Positions 8,466-18,000 of a stretch of 64,000 nt of DNA are shown here, piece after piece. Both the position numbers and the translations under genes were made by a program. The notes below the pieces were generated by a model. It was not told the origin of the DNA. It saw nothing but the letters and a program-made list of their open reading frames with translations, and ran no database searches. The stretch is from Eisenbergiella tayi (GTDB taxonomy: Bacteria > Bacillota > Clostridia > Lachnospirales > Lachnospiraceae). The stretch's first letter is position 1. Each line of letters starts with the position of its first letter. The stretch lies in contig NZ_MPDJ01000001.1 of NCBI RefSeq assembly GCF_001881565.1, positions 1,959,727-2,023,726 on the forward strand, read 5' to 3'.

Positions 8466-8539
8466 CAATTACGGAGCACGGCTTCCGAAAAAGACGGAAC
8501 GTAAGCTGTATTTGTGAAACAGAATGCGTTATATACAGG

Positions 8540-8565
8540 CGGACCCATGAAATACCATGGGCCCG
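8540..8565. other. Intercistronic RNA hairpin between binding protein and permease
   Basis: CGGACCCATG (8540-8549) pairs with CATGGGCCCG (8556-8565) with one mismatch and a six-base loop. No real T-tract follows, so it is probably an mRNA-stabilising or partial-termination element, as often found after highly expressed binding-protein genes. Confidence 0.5.
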
Positions 8566-8657
8566 TTTGTTGCGCATCAGCCAGACATTATCAGACAGCC
8601 TGACAGTGCCTGGCTGGTGTACAAAAAGACAAAGGAGAAATGGTGGAGGGTGTTTAC

Positions 8658-9410
8658 ATGCAGAAATTTATGGATCAGTTTTATCTGAACTTCATTAAGG
8701 ACAACCGATGGAAATATCTGACCGATGGCCTGAAGACGACGCTGCTGATTACCTTTTTTGCGGTGATTCTGGGTATTGTGCTTGGTTTTCTCGTGGCAAT
8801 TGTCCGTTCCAGCGCTGTAAAAAGCGGAATCAAGAAGCCGGTAAAGATGAAAGAGAAGGGCGTATATATCAGAAAGCTGCTGGGGTATTACCTGTTTAAG
8901 CTTGTGGATTTCATTTGTCAGTTATATTTGACGGTGATCCGCGGTACGCCTACCATGATCCAGCTTTTGATCATGTACTATGTTATCTTCGGAAGCGTGT
9001 CGATTGATAAGCGGGTGGTGGCTATCCTGGCATTCGGAATCAATTCCGGCGCTTACGTGGCGGAAATCGTCCGTTCCGGTATTATGGCTATTGATATCGG
9101 CCAGTTTGAAGCGGGAAGAAGCCTTGGCTTCGGTTATGCTGCAACTATGTGGCATATTATTCTGCCCCAGGCTCTTAAAAATGTGCTTCCTGCGCTGGGA
9201 AATGAAATCATCGTACTGCTGAAGGAAACTTCAATCAGCGGTTATATTGCCCTGACGGATCTGACTCATGGCGGCAACGTCATCCGCAGCCAGACCTATT
9301 CCGCATTTATGCCTCTGCTTGCTGTAGCATTGGTTTACCTGGCGATTGTTTCCCTGCTGGCAGCAGGTGTTTCCGCATTGGAAAGGAGGTTACGGACTAA
9401 TGAACGCTGA
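8658..9410 (+). CDS. Amino-acid ABC transporter permease (GlnP/HisM type)
   Basis: About 250 residues, with transmembrane segments near residues 20-45, 80-115 and at the C-terminus. The ABC-docking EAA loop is readable as [20 protein letters not shown], and [14 protein letters not shown] is the hallmark of polar amino-acid permeases. An extra basic stretch ([14 protein letters not shown]) lies in the first cytoplasmic loop. Start at 8658 has GGAGG nine bases upstream; an in-frame ATG at 8640 is less well placed. It overlaps the ATPase gene by 11 bases. Being the only permease gene, it presumably forms a homodimer. Confidence 0.93.
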   Translation: MQKFMDQFYLNFIKDNRWKYLTDGLKTTLLITFFAVILGIVLGFLVAIVRSSAVKSGIKKPVKMKEKGVYIRKLLGYYLFKLVDFICQLYLTVIRGTPTMIQLLIMYYVIFGSVSIDKRVVAILAFGINSGAYVAEIVRSGIMAIDIGQFEAGRSLGFGYAATMWHIILPQALKNVLPALGNEIIVLLKETSISGYIALTDLTHGGNVIRSQTYSAFMPLLAVALVYLAIVSLLAAGVSALERRLRTNER

Positions 9411-10143
9411 TGGACAGCTTTTATTTGAAATCAGGGATCTTTGCAAATCCTTCGGGGATATTGAAGTCCTTAAAAATATCAATACGACCATATCCCAGGG
9501 AGAGGTAGTGGTTATAGTAGGGCCTTCCGGCTCCGGGAAGTCCACCTTCCTCCGTTCCCTCAACTTGCTGGAGGAGCCTACCGGCGGACAGATTCTTTTT
9601 GAAGGAAAGGATATCACGGATCCGAAAGCCAATATTAACCTGTACAGGCAGCATATCGGCATGGTATTCCAGCATTTCAATCTTTTTCCTCACAAGACGA
9701 TTCTGCAGAACATGACGCTGGCCCCCGTACAGCTTCTGAAGAGATCGAAGAAAGAAGCGGAAGAGGAAGCCATGAAGCTTCTGGAAAGAGTGGGGCTGCC
9801 GGAAAAGGCAAATGCCTATCCTTCCCAGCTTTCCGGCGGGCAGAAGCAGCGTATTGCCATTGTGCGTTCCCTCTGTATGCATCCCGATGTGATGCTTTTT
9901 GATGAGCCTACCAGCGCGCTGGATCCGGAAATGGTAGGAGAAGTTCTGGGGGTTATGTCCGATTTGGCCAGGGATGGTATGACGATGGTGATTGTTACCC
10001 ATGAAATGGGATTTGCCAAGGAAGTGGGAAGCAGGGTGCTCTTTATGGATGACGGAATGATTAAAGAGGAGAGCGCTCCCCGGGAATTCTTCGATAATCC
10101 GAAGAATCCGAGACTGCGGGAATTCCTTTCCAAGGTGCTGTAA
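9400..10143 (+). CDS. Polar amino-acid ABC transporter ATP-binding protein (GlnQ type)
   Basis: A 247-residue ABC ATPase. Walker A is GPSGSGKST, the Q-loop is in [11 protein letters not shown], the signature is LSGGQKQR, Walker B with catalytic Glu is [11 protein letters not shown] and the switch histidine is in VIVTHEM. The [10 protein letters not shown] segment after the Q-loop is characteristic of the GlnQ/ArtP/HisP subfamily. The ATG at 9400 has GGAGG at 9385-9389 and overlaps the permease end; an upstream in-frame ATG at 9346 lies within the permease and adds unrelated residues. It completes the importer started at 7563. Confidence 0.95.
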   Translation: MNADGQLLFEIRDLCKSFGDIEVLKNINTTISQGEVVVIVGPSGSGKSTFLRSLNLLEEPTGGQILFEGKDITDPKANINLYRQHIGMVFQHFNLFPHKTILQNMTLAPVQLLKRSKKEAEEEAMKLLERVGLPEKANAYPSQLSGGQKQRIAIVRSLCMHPDVMLFDEPTSALDPEMVGEVLGVMSDLARDGMTMVIVTHEMGFAKEVGSRVLFMDDGMIKEESAPREFFDNPKNPRLREFLSKVL

Positions 10144-10249
10144 AAGGCGGATGGAAATTGGCTGACAAGATGATTCGGCGGATAAGGATTTGGCATAAAG
10201 AGTTCTTTCTCAGAAAAATAAAAAATATAATGAAAAAAAAGGATTTTTT

Positions 10250-10849
10250 ATGCTGAATTATATCTGGGCAGTTATGATTGCCATAGGGGTTATTTATGGC
10301 GCTCTTACAGGCAATATTGAGGCGGTGGCCAATGGGGCGCTGGACAGTGCGGGTGAGGCGGTACAGCTGTGTATCACCATGACGGGAATTATGGCTCTTT
10401 GGGTAGGGCTGATGGAGATTGCAAAGAATTCCGGTCTGATAGCATCGATGACCAAAGGGATCCAGCCCTTTATTTCCTTCCTTTTTCCCCGTATTCCGGG
10501 GAACCATGCGGCGAGGGAATATATTTCCACCAATATTATCGCCAATATTCTGGGGCTGGGCTGGGCCTGCACTCCGGCCGGGCTGAAAGCCATGGAAGAG
10601 CTGCAGAAACTGAATGAAGAGGAGTGCAGAAGAACGGGGAAGCCGCCTGTCACAGCGAGCAATGAAATGTGTACTTTTTTGATTATGAACATATCTTCCC
10701 TGCAGCTGATACCAGTATCCATTATTGCATACCGCAGCCAGTACGGGAGCGTAAATCCGACGGCGGTTATTGTGCCGGGAATTATTGCTACACTGACCTC
10801 CACATTGGTTGCGATAATCTTTGTGAAAGTGATGGATCGAAAAAAATAG
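10250..10849 (+). CDS. spmA: Spore maturation protein A
   Basis: A 199-residue membrane protein of the nucleoside-transporter (Gate domain) family. SpmA with SpmB is needed for normal spore core dehydration in Bacillus and Clostridium. Family features seen are MLNYIWAVMIAIGVIYGALTG at the N-terminus, the gate region MALWVGLMEIAKNSGLI and NIIANILGLGWACTPAGLKAM. AAGGA precedes the ATG. spmB follows after 66 bases, the usual pairing, which supports an endospore-forming host. Confidence 0.9.
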   Translation: MLNYIWAVMIAIGVIYGALTGNIEAVANGALDSAGEAVQLCITMTGIMALWVGLMEIAKNSGLIASMTKGIQPFISFLFPRIPGNHAAREYISTNIIANILGLGWACTPAGLKAMEELQKLNEEECRRTGKPPVTASNEMCTFLIMNISSLQLIPVSIIAYRSQYGSVNPTAVIVPGIIATLTSTLVAIIFVKVMDRKK

Positions 10850-10915
10850 GGATTCATGAAAAAGGAAATCAAAGCATATATTGTTTAGAAAAATACTGCC
10901 GAGGTATCCTCTTTT

Positions 10916-11446
10916 ATGATGAATGCGCTGGCGAACCTATCCAATATCATAATTCCGGCCCTGATATTTTATATCGTGGCTTATGGGGTGATTCATCATA
11001 CGAACGTATATGAAGACTTTATCAAGGGGGCGGAGGATGGCTTTCATACGGTTATAAAGATCATGCCTACGCTGATTGGACTGATGATGGCGGTGGGGAT
11101 ATTGCGGGCTTCCGGCTTCCTGGAGTTTTTTGGAGGGCTGATTGGAAAGATAACAGAACCGATGGGACTGCCTGCGCCCATTGTGCCTCTTATTTTTATC
11201 AAGCTTTTTTCATCCTCTGCGGCTACCGGGCTGGTGCTGGATATTTTTAAGAATTATGGGACGGATTCCTATATTGGAATGATGACCTCTATTCTTATGA
11301 GTTGTACGGAAACCTGCTTTTATACAATGAGCGTTTATTTTATGGCGGCTAAGGTTACAAAGACCCGGTATACGCTGGCCGGGGCGCTGACGGCGACGGC
11401 GGCTGGGATTGCAGCCAGTGTAGTGCTGGCCGGGATGCTGGGATAG
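10916..11446 (+). CDS. spmB: Spore maturation protein B
   Basis: A 176-residue membrane protein, partner of SpmA. Recognisable features are IIPALIFYIVAYGVIHHTNVYEDF, the GAEDGF segment and the gate-domain run IVPLIFIKLFSSSAATGL followed by CTETCFYTMSVYF. The ribosome binding site GAGG (10901-10904) can fold onto CCTC (10908-10911) across a three-base loop, a weak hairpin that might reduce initiation. Start could equally be the second ATG at 10919. A bidirectional terminator follows. Confidence 0.9.
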   Translation: MMNALANLSNIIIPALIFYIVAYGVIHHTNVYEDFIKGAEDGFHTVIKIMPTLIGLMMAVGILRASGFLEFFGGLIGKITEPMGLPAPIVPLIFIKLFSSSAATGLVLDIFKNYGTDSYIGMMTSILMSCTETCFYTMSVYFMAAKVTKTRYTLAGALTATAAGIAASVVLAGMLG

Positions 11447-11514
11447 TGCGGAATTTTTCTGTAAGGGAAAAGAATCGGCGGGAAGAAATCAGAAGTGTTT
11501 CGTGAAATAAAATA

Positions 11515-11562
11515 ACCGGACAACCGCCGGGCATCTCAGCCCGGGCGATTGTCCGGTTTCCT
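11515..11562. terminator. Bidirectional terminator between spmB and the convergent SDR gene
   Basis: ACCGGACAA (11515-11523) pairs with TTGTCCGGT (11549-11557), with inner pairing of GGGC and GCCC. TTTCCTTTTG follows on the plus strand, and the minus-strand flank also becomes T-rich (TTATTTTATTTC). It serves both converging transcripts. Confidence 0.88.
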
Positions 11563-11571
11563 TTTGTGTTT

Positions 11572-12336
11572 TTATAAGGTGCATCCGAAATCAGAAACGA
11601 TAGTCTGTCCTGTGACAGCCCTGGACTCATCGCTCGCCAGGAACAGAGCAATATTGGCAACATCCTCAGCCTGACAGGAGGGAAGCCTCATATCCCCATG
11701 GGAAGCCATGGCGCCCATCATATCAGGATCCAGAGCGGCAGGATTCAGATTCATAGTCATGGGAGTGATTACATTACCGGGACAGATAACGTTACAGCGC
11801 ACATTTTTGGATGCACAGCGCATAGCGGTATGGCGGGTAACGCCTACCACGGCAGCTTTGCTCGCAACATAGGCGGCGCCGCCGTTTCCGGCAACACCTG
11901 CAACGGAAGCTACATTTACGATGGAGCCGCTGCCCTGTTCCAGCATGAGACGGCTTGCTTCGCGCATGCAGTTCATGGTTCCCTTGGTGTTGATATCCAT
12001 AAGGTAGTCCATATCTTCGTTTTTGACACGATCAATGGGGAGAAGTCCTTCCTCCAGAACACCTGCATTATTTATAATAATGTCCAGCTTTCCGTAGGCT
12101 TCAATCGTCTTATCAATCATTTTCTTTACATCTTCAGAATTGGAAATATCGGTCCTCACCGCAAGGACGTCACCGCCTGCCTCGCGTACTTTCGCGGCAA
12201 CCTCTTCCAACTGAGCCTCTCTTCTTGCAGTGATAACTACTTTTGCGCCTTCTTTGGCAAAAAGCAGTGCACATGCTTCCCCGATTCCGGAATTCCCTCC
12301 GGTGATGATGGCTACCTTGTTTTCAAGCCTGTTCAT
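11572..12336 (-). CDS. Short-chain dehydrogenase/reductase (SDR), substrate unknown
   Basis: A 254-residue classical SDR with NAD(P)-binding TGGNSGIG near residues 13-20, NNAG, active-site serine in NVASVAG and the YVASK catalytic Tyr/Lys. Related to FabG and to bacterial hydroxysteroid or sugar-alcohol dehydrogenases, but distinct from the fab-cluster FabG: it has a MRCASKNVRCNVICPGN segment and a longer substrate loop (MTMNLNPAALDPDMMGA). TAR after the first helix, with an Arg at the cofactor pocket, would fit NADP preference. It stands alone, transcribed on the minus strand between two terminators, so context gives no pathway. Confidence 0.85.
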   Translation of the reverse strand: MNRLENKVAIITGGNSGIGEACALLFAKEGAKVVITARREAQLEEVAAKVREAGGDVLAVRTDISNSEDVKKMIDKTIEAYGKLDIIINNAGVLEEGLLPIDRVKNEDMDYLMDINTKGTMNCMREASRLMLEQGSGSIVNVASVAGVAGNGGAAYVASKAAVVGVTRHTAMRCASKNVRCNVICPGNVITPMTMNLNPAALDPDMMGAMASHGDMRLPSCQAEDVANIALFLASDESRAVTGQTIVSDFGCTL

Positions 12337-12512
12337 GTTTGATATACCTCTCTTTCAAATAATGTAATATATTATAGGTTTATAGCTTTGAAGGATAATC
12401 GGACAATTTGTGTGATATCTCAAATATAGCATATTCCGTCTTATTTTACAATTTGAAAAGAAAACCATTAAATTAAATATACAATTTTTTCTGAGCGGAT
12501 AAGGAAAAATTC

Positions 12513-12536
12513 AGGGCTACCTATCCGATAGCCCTT
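12513..12536. terminator. Bidirectional terminator between the SDR and symporter genes
   Basis: AGGGCTA (12513-12519) pairs with TAGCCCT (12529-12535). TTTTTC follows on the plus strand and TGAATTTTT on the minus strand. It lies just downstream of the minus-strand NSS symporter gene. Confidence 0.8.
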
Positions 12537-12545
12537 TTTCTTTCG

Positions 12546-13919
12546 CTATTTAACAAATTTTTGTATATATCCCATGATAAAGATAAACAGTACAATGGCA
12601 GGAAGGATAAAGCTTACATAAATACGGGACCACTGAGGGAATTTGGCGCCTTTGCCGGCGTCGGCTTCCGCAATAAAATTTTTCCAGCCCCAGCCATAAC
12701 GGCTGGTACAAAACAGAAGATAACCGAGACTTCCTAACGGCAGAAGATTGTTGGAAACAATAAAATCTTCCAGATCCTGGATTGTGGAGCCGGCACCCAG
12801 CGGAGCGATGGAGCTCCAGATATTGAATCCGAAGACACAGGGAAGGGAGAGGACGATAATCAACACCAGATTTACCGCTACCGCCTTACCTCTTTTCCAG
12901 CTGAACAGGTCTATGGAAAAGCTGATGATATTTTCAAATACCGCTATAATGGTGGAAAGGGCGGCGAAGCTCATAAATACAAAGAACAGGGTTCCGAAAA
13001 TCCTTCCGCCGGCCATCTGGTTGAAGATATTGGGCAAGGTTACGAATACCAGACCGGGGCCTTCTCCGGGATTTACTTTAAAAGCAAAGCAGGCCGGGAA
13101 AATGATTAAGCCGGCCAACAGGGCCACCAGGGTGTCCAAAAGACAGATACGTATGGATTCTCCTGTAAGCGTGTGATCCTTTGCAATATAGCTGCCGAAG
13201 ATAGCCATTGCGCCGATTCCTAAACTCAGGGTAAAGAAAGCCTGTCCCATGGCGGCGAAGATAACGTCAAACCATCCGTATTCTTTAATTTTACTGAAAT
13301 CAGGAATCAGATAGAAGGCGGCTCCGTCCGCAGCGCCGGGTAAGGTTACGCTTCGGATACAGAGGATGATCAGGATAACAAAAAGGGATCCCATCATGAA
13401 CTTTGTAATCCGTTCCACACCTTTTTGAAGTCCGAGGCTGCATACAAGAAAGCTGATTACAACGGTCAAAATCATCCAGAAGGCCATGGAGCCGGGACGG
13501 GTAAGCATGTTATTAAATACGGCGCCCACAGCGTCCGGGTCCAGACCCGTAAATTCTCCCTTAATCATTTTTACAACATAGGAAAGCATCCAGCCGCCTA
13601 CCGTAGTATAAAACATCATCAGCAGGTAATTTCCGGCGATGGCGATGTAAGACAGGAAATGCCATTTGGTGCCGGCAGGCTCCAGGGCATGAAAGCTTCT
13701 GGCAGCGGATTTCTGGCTGCTCCTCCCTACGGAAAATTCCATTACCATAATAGGCAGGCCGAGAATAACAAGAAATACAAGATAAATTAATACAAAAGCT
13801 GCCCCACCATATTTTCCGGTAATGTAAGGAAAACGCCATACATTGCCAAGGCCGACAGCACAGCCGGCTGAAATCAGAATAAATCCCAGACGTGACGAGA
13901 ATTTCTCTCTTTTTTCCAT
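12546..13919 (-). CDS. Sodium-dependent transporter, NSS (SNF) family
   Basis: A 457-residue polytopic membrane protein of the neurotransmitter:sodium symporter family, with about 11-12 transmembrane segments and the LeuT fold. TM1 has the family signature AGCAVGLGNVWRFPYITG, which lines the sodium and substrate sites; GGAAFVLIYLVFLVILGLP (TM2) and FFTLSLGIGAMAIFGSY (TM6 region) also fit. Probable substrate is an amino acid, by family. Start placed at 13919, where GAGGGGGAA lies upstream on the minus strand; the frame stays open to 14057, but the extra 46 residues are unlike the family. Divergent from the pilus operon. Confidence 0.92.
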   Translation of the reverse strand: MEKREKFSSRLGFILISAGCAVGLGNVWRFPYITGKYGGAAFVLIYLVFLVILGLPIMVMEFSVGRSSQKSAARSFHALEPAGTKWHFLSYIAIAGNYLLMMFYTTVGGWMLSYVVKMIKGEFTGLDPDAVGAVFNNMLTRPGSMAFWMILTVVISFLVCSLGLQKGVERITKFMMGSLFVILIILCIRSVTLPGAADGAAFYLIPDFSKIKEYGWFDVIFAAMGQAFFTLSLGIGAMAIFGSYIAKDHTLTGESIRICLLDTLVALLAGLIIFPACFAFKVNPGEGPGLVFVTLPNIFNQMAGGRIFGTLFFVFMSFAALSTIIAVFENIISFSIDLFSWKRGKAVAVNLVLIIVLSLPCVFGFNIWSSIAPLGAGSTIQDLEDFIVSNNLLPLGSLGYLLFCTSRYGWGWKNFIAEADAGKGAKFPQWSRIYVSFILPAIVLFIFIMGYIQKFVK

Positions 13920-14046
13920 TAAAGGTTCCCCCTCATTTATAGTATATACGCTACCAGCATATAAAAGAAAATTGGGGAAGTCAATAGAAAAAATAGTTTT
14001 TGATACAGGATTACATAAGATCATTTTTCGTATGGAATTAACCTGC

Positions 14047-14075
14047 TTGTGTAACAATTTTTGTTATGGTATGAT
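14047..14075 (+). promoter_or_regulatory. Promoter of the minor-pilin operon, with inverted repeat in the spacer
   Basis: TTGTGT (14047-14052) and TATGAT (14070-14075) are spaced 17 bases apart. The spacer contains the inverted repeat TAACAA-TTT-TTGTTA (14052-14066), a candidate repressor site. First gene starts at 14131. Confidence 0.6.
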
Positions 14076-14130
14076 GAAGTAATCTCAATAATAGGGCGGA
14101 TCTGCCCTTGTTCGTGAAAAGAGGTACCTT

Positions 14131-14988
14131 ATGAGAAGTATGGGTAAAAAGGGGTTTACCCTGGTGGAAATTGTTGTTGTTATGGTGGTGGTGGGAATTC
14201 TGGCAGCAATTACGGTTCCTTCCCTGGCTAAGTATATTGATGATGGGAAGAAACGAGACTGTGAGATAAATAGGAAGGCTTTATTGGCCCGGCTGGAATC
14301 AGACAGGGCGCTGAACCCCGGTGCGGTAATGGCTGAGGTACTTGCTGAAAATACGGATATCAGCTGTCCTTCGGGCGGGGTGTACCGTGCGCCGGATGAT
14401 AATACGGTGGAATGCAGTGTGCATGGGAAGGATAGTGCTTTGTCTGCGGCCGGTGACAAGGCGGGCGGAGAACTTGTTGAAATTCCGGAAGAAGAGTCTG
14501 CGCTGCCGACAGAGGAAGGAACGATAGAATCTTCTGTTCCGACAGAGCCGGAAAAACAGCCGGTTGAGATGATAAATGACGGAACTTTTGTAATAGGTGG
14601 GAAAGAGTTTTATTATCATGTTAACCTGGAGGATGCACAGGGGAGTGTGGAATTAGAACAATATCATATTTATAAATTATCGAATAATAAGTTTGCATAT
14701 GCCAAAGAGAATAATTTGTTGGATAATCCTAAAGGTGAAAACAGTAATTTGATGAAAGAGATACCCAGTGATGCAAATGGGAGCAGTAAAACAATATATG
14801 ATTTTCAAAATGAAATCACTGAAGATTCCGGGAATTATAGTATGAATAGTAAGGTAAAAACAGGTACTGTCTTTCTTTATGAGGGCAAATATTTCCTGCG
14901 GGTAGGGGATGACATCGATAAGGGAAGATGGGATGGCTTCCCGATGGAGACGGACGGAAGTAATTGGATTATTCTGTATCCCGTATAA
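14131..14988 (+). CDS. Type IV prepilin-like protein with C-terminal extracellular domain
   Basis: 285 residues with a textbook class-III signal: basic leader, then KKG|FTLVE (cleavage after Gly8, Glu at mature position 5), and a hydrophobic helix to about residue 33. The mature part has a Glu/Pro-rich linker (~residues 115-145) and a soluble domain ending GRWDGFPMETDGSNWIILYP that I do not recognise. Pseudopilins are processed by prepilin peptidase and assembled into the pilus by PilC and PilB. The start has GAGG six bases upstream. It heads the operon, and the giant prepilin follows 44 bases later, so the two may form part of a tip complex. Confidence 0.85.
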   Translation: MRSMGKKGFTLVEIVVVMVVVGILAAITVPSLAKYIDDGKKRDCEINRKALLARLESDRALNPGAVMAEVLAENTDISCPSGGVYRAPDDNTVECSVHGKDSALSAAGDKAGGELVEIPEEESALPTEEGTIESSVPTEPEKQPVEMINDGTFVIGGKEFYYHVNLEDAQGSVELEQYHIYKLSNNKFAYAKENNLLDNPKGENSNLMKEIPSDANGSSKTIYDFQNEITEDSGNYSMNSKVKTGTVFLYEGKYFLRVGDDIDKGRWDGFPMETDGSNWIILYPV

Positions 14989-15032
14989 TTTTTCGAAAAA
15001 TCAGTTAGGTATATATAAGGTAAAGGATAAAA

Positions 15033-18000
15033 ATGAAAGAGCATAAAGCTTCTGATTTAAGATATACAATAATAGAAGAGATTTCTGGTTTTACTCTTGT
15101 AGAGGTAATTGTAACTCTTGTAATCCTGTCAATCCTTCTCACCGGTGCAGTAATGGGGATCGCCTCCTGGAACCGTAATTCCATTTATAAAAGGAACAAT
15201 GAATATGCCCAGACCCTGTTTATTGCCGCTCAGACAGCGCTTGCACAGGAAGCAGCCGCCGGAAACTCCGGGGAGCTGCTTGCCTATGTGGAAAATGGCG
15301 GCGCAGGATCCGGACTGGTACAGGGTTATGACGCATCCAGATCCCTGTATTATCTGGATATCAAAGCAGATGAAAGCGATAACCTGGAGGGAAACAGGCT
15401 TTATCAGCTTTTGTGCAATTATGTATATGATCAGAAAATTTTTCAGGCGGCTATCCGGCTGGAATTTGATCCTGGAGAAGGGACTGTTTATTCCCTGAGC
15501 TATACGGATCGGGTGAATGCCTTTAATTATTCGGAGGATGACGGTTCTGACGGGAAAACCATGGGTATAAATGCCAGGATACGTGAAGACGAGGGTCTGC
15601 GCAGAAAGCAGATGCTCGGCTATTATGATACCGTTCTGTCCGAACAGGCTCCGATAGAAAGCTATGGAAAGCCTTCTTTCCAGAAGGCGGTGCTGGAGAA
15701 TGGGGAAACACTCGTACTCCGGCTGAAGCTTGCCTCAAAATATGAACGGTTCATGCTGAAATACAACTATGGCTTTGAGGTCTGTGATGATTCGAATAAA
15801 AAACGCCTTGCCTTTTATATCAAGGGAAGCGATTTGGGAGACAATGATAATAATATTGCGACAACCCATACTGTCAATGTAAAGGTAGCCAGATTTAATG
15901 AAAAGAACCAAGAAGAAATCCCTAAAGAATACCCACTGCAGATAACCGTCAATGAAAATAAAGAAATCTGTATTGTACTGGATGCTGTTGATTTACAGGC
16001 GGCAAGAATCCTTGATGAAGAGAATCGTAAAGCTGTGGCTGGAACTGAAACCTATGAGAAGCTTTTGGATTCTTCTTTCTATCAGGATACGGCAAGTATT
16101 CTCCGCTTTATGGGAGAGGATACGTCTTCCTTCGGGATCCCCTTTGATACGAAAACTATTTATGTTATATCCCGTGCAGGTCTGGATCTTAGTGACGCCA
16201 GGGTTAAGACAACAGATACTGTTCAAAATCCGTTGATGGGGAAGGAAAAGGTAATCAGCGGCGATACGTCTGTTACGTATGACATACAGAATGCGCGACA
16301 TTTATTTAATATTCGTTTTACGGAAATATTTTATGGACTGAAGGACGAATCGGGCAGCACAGATCAAAAAACGGTCAGCTACATTCAGACCGCAGATTTT
16401 GGCTGGGGAGGTATGGACGGACTGGTTGACCATTATATGCTTTATGATAGCTCAGGACAACAGGGGGAGTGGCAGATTAATCCCGATGCCTTATACAATG
16501 CGGATTACAGCAATGAGGAAGGAATTCCTTTTCCTGCCAATCCCATATTGAGAGAAAACAGCAGTTATTCGGCTAAAAAATCTATCTTGTCCGGAAATCA
16601 CCAGATATTCGGATTGACATTGTATGAAAAAAATGCAGCATCAGTATTTGATTATACGGAAGTAAAAAATTATGCCCTTGGTCTTTTCCGCTGGAATGAA
16701 GGTAAGATTTCTCATGTGGATTTTTCCGACGTAAAGGTGGAAGGACAGAATTATGTGGGTACGGTCTGCGGAGTAAACCGGGGAGCAGTGTCCCATATAT
16801 CAGTCAGGCTGAGTGACGAAGTGTCTGACAAGATGGAGAAGGAAGAGACGGAACTGAGCTATGTGAAGGGTATTCAGTTTGTCGGCGGTATTACAGGAGG
16901 GGATTTACTGCTGCTGAAAGACAGTACGGTGGATGAGCAATATCTGAAAACAGAAGGAAAAGGGCAGGAACCGTCAGGGTATAAACGATTGTACAATGGG
17001 ACTCCGATCAGAGGGAATTCTTATGTTGGAGGTATTATCGGCGCATCCTGTTTTGGAAATGAGGAGTTGACTGACAGCGGCAGTTTGATTGAAAAGTGTG
17101 TAAACGAAGGGACAATTACAGGGGAGAAGGGTAAAAAGAGAACATCCCTGTATCTGGGTGGAATTGTCGGCTATGCATATGGTGTAGGGCTTTCAGATTG
17201 TGAGAGTACTCTTGGGAAAAAAGATTTCTATTCTATGAAGTCTGTGAGCGATACAATGGACGAGCTTGATGAAGACGCGTTCGTCGGAGATTATATGGGA
17301 GGTATCATCGGATATGGTACGGCAGGAACAAGAATAAAGAATTGTTCCACCAAAGGAGGTGTTCTGCGAGGCCACTATTTTGTAGGAGGCATTGCGGGAT
17401 ATCTGGAATATGAAAACGGAAAAGGAATGACCGTGCTGGATGGTGAAGGTTCGGAAAATAATGCGGATATCATCGCTTTTCAGTACGCCGGAGGAATTCT
17501 GGGCGCGAATGCGTCCCTGGATGCGAAACAGAGGCCTGTCGAAGATTATGAGGAAATGAGAATTGTTAAAAACTGGAAAAACAAGGGAATTATCATTTCT
17601 TCTAACGGGTATGCAGGCGGAATAACCGGCTTTAATGCAGGTCAGCTGATTGATTGTACAAGTATGAAGGAGCTTACCGGGATAGAGTGGAAAGAATATG
17701 CATCTGCCATCACACAATGGTTCAGCTTCAGCACAAAAGGGTGTACCGGAGGGCTTGCAGGTTATAATAATGGTATTGTGGAAAGCAGTATCAGAAGATT
17801 TAATACGGATATGGTGGTAGGCACCAACTATGTGGGCGGTTTGATTGGATATAATGATGTTAACGGGGTTGTGGATTTGAAAAACTACAGCCTTAAGGGA
17901 GGCTATGTAGAAGGGGAAGCCTTTGTCGGAGGTCTGATCGGCTGTAATGTATCGAAGTCTATTTTTTCCGATACGGAGGATGAGGCAGGAAATATGCTGC

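Noticed and set aside
11572..12336. Bile-acid hydroxysteroid dehydrogenase
   Set aside because: The SDR fold and gut-type host make this tempting, but SDR sequence alone does not define the substrate, and no bai-like neighbours are present.
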